Shown here one piece after another: positions 23,431 through 35,600 of a stretch of DNA of 64,000 bases. Position 1 is the stretch's first letter. Every line of letters starts with the position of its first letter. Origin of the DNA: Trichoplax sp. H2. Taxonomy: Eukaryota > Placozoa > Uniplacotomia > Trichoplacea. Made by a program: the position numbers and the translations under genes. Location of the stretch: NCBI GenBank assembly GCA_003344405.1, contig NOWV01000052.1, positions 62,001-126,000 on the forward strand. The letters run 5' to 3'. Below the pieces are notes generated by a model. It worked only from the letters and a program-made list of their open reading frames with translations, was not told the origin of the DNA and made no database searches.

Positions 23431-26400
23431 ATGATGGATACAGAAACAAGAATCGATTTAGTCAAAGAGGAGAAGGAAACGTCAGATCAAACGGTCATCT
23501 TGCAACAATTCCCTCATCAAGTTGGTGGCCATAATTGTATCCTGATGTACGATCCATTCACCGTTTGTAAGCTTTTGACCATCCTTGAATTATCCTTTTA
23601 TAAGGAGATTCCTCATTCCTTAGAGCCATTTCTCCCTAGATACTTAGGTATGAGAGAGTGCGATGTTATGCTATTCATTCAATGCACGCTATCTTGATCA
23701 ATCAGGATGTTGACAAGGATTGCATACGCTCGTAAGGGAGACAAAATACCAGCTGTACTGTCAAAGTAGCAAAGCTAGATGGTACAATACTTTATTCGAC
23801 GTCGATAGGATTGCTTTAGACAGTTACAACCACAATAGATGATTACAAGTGATTTTAATTCACGATACAAGGCATAGTCGAGTTGGATTGTACATCAATT
23901 GCAACAGCTACAACGTTGAATCAGCTTTAAAAGAGTGCATTGAAGCCTTATTTTATTTCATCAAGCCCGTTGAGACTGGCGCCGAGCTGGTCCCTTATTC
24001 TCCCTCCCCCTCCTAAAAAATACAATGCATAGTCATTACATACTGTACTGTCTACCATGATGGGACTTGCATGCTTAATGAACTCTACAAATTACTACAT
24101 TATAAAGCCAGAAATCAATATTATAATATCAACTATTCAATATTGACTATAGAAGACGTAATTTAGTGGATTGGACATCAATTGTAACCCTTACAATTTT
24201 CCTATCACTTCAAAATATTGCAATCAACAATCATTCCAGCCTAGTTGGCAGCGCAAAATCTACTGTACTAGTATTCTGCAATGGACGAAAAACGTTGCCT
24301 ATTCAAAATTGTAACGAAATGAACAATGATAACATAGTACAGTACTCTACATCAGCGCCTTTTTCCACATGATCAAGGCAATGTTTGACCTTGTTTATGG
24401 CTCTACAGTAGTTGGAGAGATAGAGGTAGCCCATATTTATAGTTGAATCAATTTACTGTATTGATTGAAAAAAGATTCTTTTCATGGTTACATTGCCTAT
24501 ATTATTGGATGATTTGTATTTATGGTAAATTTATAGTTAGTAAAGTATTGTATATTCCTTTCAACTCGGTACTTATCGTACAAGATACAACTCTTAGCCA
24601 AACAATTTATCCATTCAAATTGATTTTATTCACTATTCTATGGCTTAAAAATTGAAAATAAAATAGGATAGTTGTATTGACTGTAGGTCAATTTATCTAG
24701 TGTGAGATAGTCCTATTAAAGTGAAACGCTATCGCTATATCCTTGATGATGGACTGTAGAAGGCATGCACTATTCCAAGTCAATATAGTAGAGAGACATT
24801 GGATTTCCTGTATTACTATGGATGGCGACATACATACTTTAGTGATAGTATTTTAAATTAGGATTGCTAGACGGGTATTAAACTACTGTAATATACGCGT
24901 AGTTCATAGAATTATTGTTTCCACCCCTATCAGGAATTCCTTGCAAACACTTTCTAATCATTGAATGATAACTTGTATAGCATAGTTGGTTGGTGTACGA
25001 TCCATGAGATCATTTTACTACATTACTTTCAAAAGTAGTTTAAGCTGCAATTTTTATAAAACCAAATCTTACTTCTTTTACTTTAGTTACTATTCAATGG
25101 TATTCATCATTGGTCATAAATCTATTCTTGCCATTACCGATCGCTCAAAGTACAGAATAGATTTAATATAATGAATGTACTATTTTTGCCTATTCTTCTA
25201 GGTGTAATAAATGTCCTACTCGAAAATGATGTCGAGGGGAAAGCCATTTTTCGAGCTTATCGCCTCAGTTCTGATGAGATTGACCATCAAATAATGACTC
25301 AAGTTGATACTGACGAAGAAATCAAGTAAATAATTATAGTACATAATTTATATCGCTATGAATAATTTAAAAATTCAATGATTGCCTTCTAGGTACCCTA
25401 ATAGATTAGGTATCAAAGTTATAGAGAAGAGTATAATGCTATAGGCTTTTAAGGTCCTAATTATTCAATATCAACATTTTATATCGACACGTATCAATTG
25501 TATCTCTTTTAGAAATATAGGAAAGTAATCATTAATCGTCTTGATTTACTATATAGTGGGTAGTACTTTGAGAGATTAGATTGTATCCTCATAACAATTT
25601 CAGCACTAACCCTATAATCTCCGTACAATAAATACAATTTACATAGATTGTCATAAAGCGCAAATCAATGTACTTTGTCGTGCAGTTTATAGTTCAGGAA
25701 CTTGACTGCACAATTTGTAACATCAGTGATCGATCATCATTACTGCCGAAAGAAATATCTAGTATGAGCATAATTACAGTAGACTATCGATTATATAAAT
25801 CTTTCAATAATCCGAGGTTATGTCACCAACGTTTTACAGCAATAAGATTTTCTATCAATTGCTAAGCACTAAGCCATCACTTGTTAACAACACTAAAATC
25901 AACTGATTATATGGTATAATCTAAAGACTGTAATTAATGACAAGCTTAATAATGGTCGCTTCTGAGTTGTCTTTATCTTACAATTCGATGCTAATCACTT
26001 TTTTCTGTCGTCATTTATAGAGTGAACTTTGCCAAGGCAAATTCACATGTAAATAATGGGCCTTCCAAGATTCAATCTGAAGGTTAGAAAACGATTGATG
26101 TAGTCACAATTAATACTTTCTTTTCTCTCGAGTAGTCCCTGCAATGACATCTAATTATTTTACAATCCCTCGTGAATAGAAACGGGAGAATAAAAATTGA
26201 CTGATATGACTTAATGTAGCAGTTATCTGTTGAGATAGGATGATAGATTAATATTCATTTATACGGCATGCATTGCACTCCAGTAGCTTCTGAGTTATTG
26301 AATGAAAGAACATAACTTGTATACTACAGTATAACGAAGAGAGGTTGAAATTGTCGTTAATGTTTTATGTAGTAGTAGAGTCAAATTTAATAGAACTTAA

Positions 26401-28127
26401 AAAAATGGTAGATATAAGGTTTTAATTAAAAGAAACTTCACAGTATACGCGTATACAATGAATTAAAACTAAATTTTTCTTTGGTTATGTTCCAACCATC
26501 GATTCCGGTTTAATTTCTATTCTTCCAATAATATCGCTAAAACTATTATTTTACATGGATCAAGTAAAGGCTAAAGGCTAATTGTCATATGTTGATTGTT
26601 GTCTTTTAATCTTTAGGTCCTATTAGCCCTTGTAACAGTAAATATTATAGGAAACAAGTTAAAGTGATGAACAATGATGAATCGAAATGTACGCAAATTA
26701 ATTATCAATTAATGATTCCATTAATGATCAACTTCTAGCCTCGTATTATTTATCTTAATTTTCTAGTAGAACTATCTCTTCTTAATACATTATCAATCAA
26801 CGAACTAATTTGTTCCATCAATTTATACTTTTCTCCCTTGTATCAATAGTATTTATTCTATTAGAGAATGTTGTTCAGCCATTTCGTTGTCCTTGTATAC
26901 TTGACCTTAAAATTGGAACTTGGAATCAAAAACTGAATATACTGAAAAGTCGTTCTGAAGATGAATATAATAAAGTATCAACCATTAGACTTGGTGTTCG
27001 CTTAGGTGGAATGCAGGTACAGTTGTAGAATTTGATATAAATAGCCTATGATTATAAAGTAATCGGGTAAGTCATGTATTTCTCGTAAATATTCTTACTT
27101 TATTTATTAATACTAATGATTAACTAATAAATTGATAGTTATAAATATATCTTATTAATATGCAATGTTCATAACTTCTTGCATGATAAAAACAAAATCA
27201 AATTTATTGTATCGACTGTATGTATATACGAGTATACTAAAAGATCTTAAATTATTAAGAATGCGCAATTATTGGAGGAATTACTTTATTGAAACGAGTA
27301 CAGTATAAATCGTACGGTAACTGTTTGATTCTTTGTACTGCCCTTTCACCTTTTACATTGGACTATACAGTACTTTAATGGATTAATATTGGCTATTATT
27401 TACTTTGTACTGTCAGATATCTACGTGCTATAATATTAAATACCAATTAACTTTATGTATAAAAGAAGAGACATATAAAATAGCTTTAAAATATGTATGC
27501 TGATAGAAAATATTACATTAACAGATACTTGTGCAATTTCAAAGTCAAATCTACATAATTTATAATATTGTACAATGCAATGCGTTTGATTTTCTGCTCT
27601 ACTATTACGTAGGGCGCTAATTTTTAGATTACTATATCTTACAATTATGTCAACTTATTAATTGTCCAACTTATAATCTATCGTAGACCTACAATGTGAC
27701 CGATAAAAAATTTTCCTACTTTGACAAATACTTTGGTAAAACATTGGATTTAGTTGGTTTGAAGCGAATGTTATACCAATATTTTGATAATGGCATTACC
27801 TTTCAACATGATATTTATAACCAAATGTTGAAAAAGCTACAGTTGCTGAGAAAACGAATTGCGCTAGAAGATTGTTTTCGATTTCGATTTCGAGGTTGTT
27901 CCATTTTGCTCATTTATGAAGGTTATTGTAATGATAATATCAACGGTAACACAAATGTAGATGCACGTTTGATCGATTTTTCTCATACGATATCAAATAA
28001 GTTAAACTATAACCCTAATCAGCAACTTAACGGGGAATTGATAGGTCCTGATAATGACACTCTTAAAGGATTAGATAATTTATTGACATTTTTCATGGAA
28101 CTCTCTCCATCACCTCAAATTTCTTAA
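23431..28127 (+). CDS. diverged inositol hexakisphosphate kinase-like gene, 5 exons
   Basis: Exons: 23431-23647 (start uncertain), 25202-25325, 26021-26082, 26850-27016, 27687-28127. All borders are GT/AG with agreeing phases, for about 340 residues. Exon 1 has FPHQVGGHNCILMY and VCKLLTILELSFY, parallel to the neighbour copy. Exon 4 has CILDLKIGTWNQKL and RLGVRLGGMQ. Exon 5 has GCSILLIYEG and LIDFSHTI, then GPDNDTLKGLDNLLTFF. The catalytic Asp and Lys of PxxxDxKxG remain. The RQHGDxAS stretch that follows them in IP6Ks is replaced, and the PRE after CKxL is lost. It may be a kinase with altered substrate choice or a pseudo-enzyme. The frame stays open upstream of ATG 23431 to about 23245 with helical, charged sequence, so an upstream 5' exon is possible. 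Intron 1 (1.55 kb) holds a SET-like fragment. Confidence 0.8.
23843..24016 (+). pseudogene. SET-domain-like fragment inside an IP6K intron
   Basis: A 57-codon open stretch without ATG ends at TAA 24014-24016. It reads HDTRHSRVGLYINCNS, then ECIEALFYFIKPVETGAELV. The order Asp-x-x-x-x-Ser-Arg-x-x-x-x-Ile-Asn, then a hydrophobic strand, then a xGxEL turn resembles the end of a SET methyltransferase domain (the RFINHSCxPN and GEEL motifs). His of the NHS motif and the terminal Tyr context are not conserved, and the upstream frame is broken by TGA. It is probably a decayed fragment. The assignment is inference from motif order only. Confidence 0.35.
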
Positions 28128-29633
28128 TCTGAATGATTTAAATCAATTTTCTACTTCGAGCATTTTTCAACAACATGCTTATTTAGGGATCATTTTTATC
28201 TTTCATTTTAATTGTATTATATAATCCACTAACGTTAATACATGTTATTATTTAGTATTGTCTTTTAAATGTACACATATATCGGAATTATATGCATTGA
28301 AATACTCGTATTTATTGAGGAGAAATTGTCATGATTTCAATTCTTTCACATGCATCAACTATCAAATATTTTTTAAATTATGTAGTATATTATCGATATA
28401 AATAATCACAAATTTATCAAAGATAGAGTAAATTGTACATTTTAGTGATTCATGCTATTAAGGTACAGTATATGTTCATGAAATTTTGTTACCAATTTTA
28501 TATTATAGAATACTAACCCGAAAGGAACAAATACCATATAATAAGTTAACGATGCATACACTATTGCATAATTTAGTTTATAGTTTAACGTCGTAAATTG
28601 CCTAATAAGCCACACATTAGGATTTGGACTGTATCTATCTTAAATAGGACTATTGTAATAATAATGATTAAACTGGCTGTGATATAGGTCATGAAACGGT
28701 CGCTATTTTGATATTTACTGTTATGTAATACTGTTATTACGACGGTGATAAACTTACGTAATTATAACATAATTAATCAGATAACCTTTACAAATAATTG
28801 ATTAATTATACAGTATGATATCTTGTAGTACTATCAGGTCATTACCAATAATCAACAATAAAAACTGAACTGTTTTCTGTAAAGTATGATGTACGATCAA
28901 CTTCGGTTTATACTAATAATGCAGCATTTACTGCATACTTATATATTAATATCATCGAGTCTAACTAGCATTACCATTGACTGAAATTACTACATCTATA
29001 CTGTATAACTACCTCAATATGATGTTGTAATATGTTTGAGGGTAATGTAATAATCGTGTAGAACCAGATATTGCATGCCGTATCTGTGATTATTAACTAC
29101 ATTATATACTATAACGTTAGGCCTTCTACAATTTTAAAATTACTGCTATCGTTCTATAATGGATAAAATACAATATCGACACAGTTGAGTACTGCAGCGA
29201 ACAGTTACCATTAGTGGTTACAACGCTTTACAAACACATCACTTTAATAGAAATTTCCATTTCAATACTTCACGTGTACTATCACAAATTTTAACATTAC
29301 AACATAACACATCAATATAATATTACATGCTATCTATAAAAGAATAGAGACATCGAACTAAGTTCAGCTTAGATTTCAGAAATCTCATTTAGCTCATAAT
29401 TAAATTAAATCATTACATAAAAGTCGCATGTAGAAAAGCATGCTCATTCCTATACGTACAGTATATCATCAGCACAGATGACGATTTGTAATAACTCGAA
29501 ACAATAATTAGTAGTATAAGTATGATTGTGCTTATTAAAATGTTTCTATGTATTTACATCATTCATATAAACATAATTTTTACGGAACAGTGTCAAATTG
29601 TTAAAACACCACATATCTAAAATATTTCGGTCC
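28128..29633. other. convergent spacer between IP6K-like gene and TRRAP
   Basis: 1.5 kb of very AT-rich DNA between two convergent stop codons. It should contain both 3' UTRs. I see no exon-like open frame, tandem array or RNA gene. Confidence 0.6.
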
Positions 29634-32600
29634 TCATAGCCATGGATACCACATCGGATCCATACGACTTAAATTATTCTGATCAGTGGCTGCACGAATA
29701 ACGGCTGACACCTTACTTTCAGCATTCTCAAAATAAGCCATATCTATAACGAAATTTGATAAGGTGTAAACAGTGAAAAAAATAAGAATCTTACTGTTAT
29801 ATTGAAATAATAATATATTAAAAATATGAATAATTATTAATTAAACTTTTACTTCGGAGTCGGTTCATGATAGCTTCTACGTTCTTTTCTACAAGTCTTA
29901 TTAGTTCTTTATTTTCTAATTCTTTAATTTTGTCGCTATCCTTGCTGGATAAACGTTTCTAAAACAATTACATTCACGTTAATGGAAGCGTATATTAGAA
30001 GGCAATTGTTAAAATTAAACTTATGCACCCCTACTTACCTTTCTGTGCCATGTCAGTATTTCGTCACGTAAAATGATTCGAAAGGTCGCCTCTAAACTAA
30101 ATTGTGGTTGAACAAGGCAACGAGATGCAGCAATCATATTTGCAGTTAATGGTCCAGAAGAACAGTAAGGTTTGAGGAAATGGTCAATGTTTACAGTTAA
30201 TCTCATTGGCACTGGTCTTGTATGGTTGAGTAATCCTTTGCACGTAAAAAGTGTTACACAGTAAATTTCATTTTCGACAATCGATTTCATAGCCAATAGC
30301 TTTTCAGAAAATTAAAAAAAAAAATTGAAAACAACATACTACCTGTGTCGTCATCTATATTAAAGGTATAGTACATTGCCGAAACATCGCCAGAATCTTG
30401 ATAAATTTGTAGCATTTCCGGCATTAACGGTGTTAAATGTAAAGCAAATTCAGCTAATCCCAGTAAGGCAAGTTGGTTCGTAAACTGTAAGGAATTGATA
30501 AAAGAAACGATTGAGAAATACAGATACCGTGCATTCCTCCTTCTGAAATAATTAAATCATAGTCGTAGTAGAGACAACTTACTTGTTTTCTAAACATCCA
30601 GTAATCAGTTGCACTAGGGTAAGTTTTAATTGCCCAAGATTTGAAGACACGAACAGGTATACATTCGTTTTGAATCTGAATCGAAGAATTTAGATAAAAC
30701 CTAAAGCATCAACTCTATCTCCTATATAAACTTTTTAATATTCCTATAAAACTAATTCTAACCTCCTGCATAATTTGTTTTAGGTCAGTTGATTTGACGG
30801 CTTGACATTTATTCTGAATGCTCGCAATACTTTCATAGTAATGAATAACTGGTAGGGACGGATCTTGTTTTATGTTTCCACAGTACTATATTCATGATAA
30901 ATTGATAATAAAAGTAAACTATTACCTGTACATATCAACTATTAAAATAGCCTATTGCAAGTATATTTTGTGGCTTACTCGCTTGTAGATATCATATAAT
31001 GAAATTATAGAAGTATTGTCCTATATTGAATTAAAACACAAAGAAATGTTAATACATAATAAAACAATAAAGTCACAAACTTACGTACAGAATGTATAGT
31101 AAACTCAGTTTGAACTATCGTAGCTAAAGTTTTGATATACTCGTTCATGATGAACGGATCCAATTACAGAATTACGTTTATAATCTGCCATTAAATATAT
31201 GGTATTGGTTTGTGCTACTTGCTAGAAAAAGTAACTTACATTGGTGCACAGGCAGGCTATAATAACAAGTTAAAATAATTCAGCAACAATAACTACCATA
31301 ATATTAAATGCTACTTACTTCAATCAATCTCATTTGAGGAGATATTGCAACCACCCGTGGCACAGTATACATTAAATGTCGCTTGCTAACCTCCTAGAAA
31401 TAAACATACCATTTAAGTCATAAGTTAATTATTTAAAAATTATGTAAAGCTAACCTTTCTCTTTTCAAAATAGCGATTAAGTAATCTAAGTAATTGAAGT
31501 AATCGCTCTTCACGTCGGGATTCAACGGGGTTAATATCGTTAACAACTAAATAGGGATAAACCTATAAAAAATTTTGTATAGATAAGAATTAGTAAAATC
31601 ATAATACTATGCCTAAAACATTCTGTTTTACCTTTCCGTTATGTCCACGTATATACAATCGCCTAGCGATGCAATTGTCTTTATGTACAATTTCTACTCT
31701 AGGCATAAATCTTGCTATTCTTATAAAGTATCCACTAGAATTCTGATAAATCAAAATCAAATAACAGTCAGTTGAATTTCCATGCTGCAGTCATGTAAAA
31801 ATCGCCTTACTCTAGGAAGTAACGATTCCCCTGGTAACTCTACATCAGCAGTGGCAAGCGAATAGTTACTTAAGAAGCGACATCTATCTTCTATTAAAAA
31901 GTAACTAAAATGGAAGAAAAACACGGTTAACGTCCTGCCGTACGCCTGATAACGTAGATCTATTGCAACAAACCTAGGAAGCATCTTAGATTTAGCTTCA
32001 AGAACTTTTATCCATCTCTTTAATTTAGAGATGATCGGGTGCAACTTCTTTGAGCCGGCGATACTAAAATTGATCACAACTAGTTTAATTCACCGATATA
32101 ACTGAATGAAAAGGTAAAATGGTAGTAATATTGACCAATTAGCATTTTAGTACCTGAAATCGAAATCTGCGGAGAATTGACCACGTATTTTCTGAAAGTT
32201 AGGATCCTGAGCAGTCACCTGAGCCCTTCGCGCCAAAGTTTCTGAAGCAGCCGTTGAAAAGACGGACGATAAACTAGATACAGTTTCATGAGCCAACCCA
32301 AAATTGTCCACAAGTTTTTTGATAGAATTAATAATTTCTGAAGAAGCGTGCGATTTTCCAACTAAATAGGTAAATCATCATATATTAGTTGTAGCACCCT
32401 AATATATGATAACAACATTATTAATACGTCAACGCACCATGTGATCTACTGTTGAACGCTGCTTCCATACACGCTTTCAATATTAAGCGAAGTTGTTTTA
32501 AAACTTCTTCATTCCAACCTTCACGAAACCAAACCATCTATTGCAAAGAAGTTCAAATGAAAATAATTTAGTACATATAACTGAATACGAACGCAAAATG

Positions 32601-35600
32601 ATCTAATCGAAGTTACTTGATCCACGATGCCTTCTAAAGCAGCCAATAGAGTTGGATGCAAATCTCGCAATACATGCATAACTTTATTACATCTTGCCAT
32701 AGCAGTAGTTATTCTTGTTTGATCGGGGTTTTCAGCTACAGATTAATTGAATAAAGATAATAAACAACAAAGAATTGATTTCTAGATGCATAAAGTCCCT
32801 TACTTGGTTTATCTAATTTGTTAGATTTTGTGGCATCAGCTCCCAGAGATTTTTTATCAGCTTGTGAGTGAACACGAGTATCATCTACGGTAACATCAGT
32901 TACAATATTACATTCTACTTGACACGGCAATCATGAGTATTTATATATCCGTATAACATCATAGTATTTGAGAAACAATTATTTAAATATGCAATTACCT
33001 TTCTCTTTACTACTCTCGGACTTAGATGTAGTAGACGCTGCAGAAATACCTGCACTATTGTTTTTTGCAACTTCTTTCTCGTTAGAGGCTGTACTATTGC
33101 TCGATGCTAAATTACAAATTAAATCTTGGACTGGGTTTGATTTTGCTTCAGAAGACAAAATATCGTCAGTTTGACCAGTAGTTTTTAATTCGGTATTTGA
33201 TAGAGTGACAGCATTAGCTCCTCGTTCTTGTTGATAGTTAGGGATTGTCGATTCATTGTCATCGGAGGGATTACTAGATTCTGTAGTGCTTTTCTTCTCA
33301 ACATTGCCTGTAGAAGAACTTTGATTATCCTTTACTTCAGTCTTTTGCAATTCTGTTTGATTCAGTTTTATGGTCAAAAATAGTGTCCTTAAGCAAAAGT
33401 AAACAGCTTGGGGATAAATACGGCCAATTGCAGTAGCCAAATGAACGACACTGCCTCCTTCCAATCTTCCGAGATAAGATAAAATCTGTGGTACCCATGG
33501 CAGCCATTGATTAGGAGGGATGGAACAACAATATCTTTCGAATGCTTCCGCCAATGTCCGTTTCCCGTCATCAAAGCTTAACAACCATAACGTTTTAGCT
33601 AAATGTTCTCTATGCTTTGAAGCATTCTGTTGCCGACAAGCTTGTAAATAGCAAGTTACAGCTGATGCACCAGCCTGCATACTCTTTTTCTGCATAAATA
33701 CTTCTTCAAGGTAAGCAGCCCATAGTGCCCAAGCCTTAATCAGATTATCATGCAGTTGCACAGCAGATGAAAATGATACATTTGCATCATCAGATCGACC
33801 AACTTTAGCTAAAAAGATGCCTTTTAGAGCAAAAAATTCTGCCTGCATTTCCTTAGAAAAATATCGTAAATTTGTCGACTCAATTACTTCTAAGCCCTCC
33901 TGCAATTCTTGTTTTCCCATTACACCAGCCATTTGTAGATAACATTTAATCTGTTGTCGAATTTTCTGAAAGCAATCAAATATCGGCACAGATGGTATTG
34001 TGTGAATTCTACTTAATGTATCTAAACATACACCACATAAATCTTGTTTTCTAGCAACCTCAGCATACGATATTATCGAAGTTGCAGTCGCGTGAACACC
34101 TAACATCGCATGACTTGCATGACCTTCAACATGAGTAGAGTTATCGTAAGCTTTTATAATAGCTTGATATAGATGATGTCTCCAGAGAAAAACATCATTC
34201 CAGTGAGATAAATCATCCGATCTTAAGGGAAGTCGATTTCTCCACGTCTTGATGACAGCTTTCATATCATGCACGCTACTGTTCCTACCAACATTAGACG
34301 ATTGTAGACTACTGTGAATCTGACCGGCTTCTTGCAATTCAACAATTAATTGTGCAGCTTGCAAGATTGGTATATGAGCGTAAGAAACCAATTTGGGTAG
34401 GTGTCGCCATTGCCTTATAGCTTGGGTGGCGGCAAAATCTACGAATTTTTCAACAAGTGATACATGGGGATCTTCTGATTGGCAAACTGCAATGTAACCA
34501 CGATATAAATTTAATTTATAGGCAAACGTTTCCGGACAATTGACTTCAACTTGATTTAATGCTTCTTTCATCGCGGCCCAGTCAGGTACACGCCAAGCAC
34601 TTTCTAAAACAAGTAAGGGATTAGGGTGTTGCTTCATTTTTCCAAAATCGAGTAACAAATCCCATTGGCCTAACTCCTTTGAACATTTAATCCAATGCTC
34701 TTCCCATAACTGATACACTGAAAACATTTCGTTGGAAATGCTAGTGAGAGCATAATCTTCCCTAGATTTAGCCATAGCTATTTCAAAGGTAGTTTGAGCT
34801 TGCTCGTAAAGGCCATGCTGTTCGTAGCTCAAAGCAATTTTTGTCATAGGATTCTTACATCTCTTCGTCCAAAGGCCGGTAAATAGATCTTCCTCTTTTA
34901 GTGAAGCGTACATCGCTGAGAGCGAATCCAATGCTTCATGGTGCGATGATTCAAATAGCGTAGATTCAGATGTTGGAGCACTCTGGGAATTCTGATTGTA
35001 CTTAGATTGAGCAACGTCCTCTTCAATAGTTAAAACTGCACGGTGCCAAGCATTATGGGCTTTGCCAAGATATCTTAGGACGCAGGGTCTTAGTTTAATG
35101 GGCGGCTTACAGTGACATAAACTTTCCAGGAAAGTATTAATAGCGCTACGACTTAAATTTCTCTGAATTACATGGCTACCGCTACAAAGGAATGGACCCA
35201 TTTCTATACTTAGTTGCTGTTGCTGCGGGCGATTTAACAGTTGCCATATTTGAGGCAAGATGGTTATCCAAACATCATGGGATAATTCAGAATCGTAATG
35301 GCACAGCTGTATTAAGGAATCTAATAGAGCACTAATCTGATAGCGTCGCAATGATTCTAGAAACTTTGACTGTTTATCACTTAAGTCCTCAACAATCTTC
35401 CCTCCATCAGCTTCATTTGTGGTACTTTCATGAGAGTTGGCATCTACATCCATCGATTCTTCCGGTGCCGTTGTTTTCTCTATATTATCCAGGCTGTCCT
35501 TTGAGGCAAGCGAAGCTGTAGGATTTTTACCAGCATCGTCAATGGACAACGCTGTTCTAAAAATACTAGGTCGACCAGTAAAAGCCGAAGAAACTGACGG

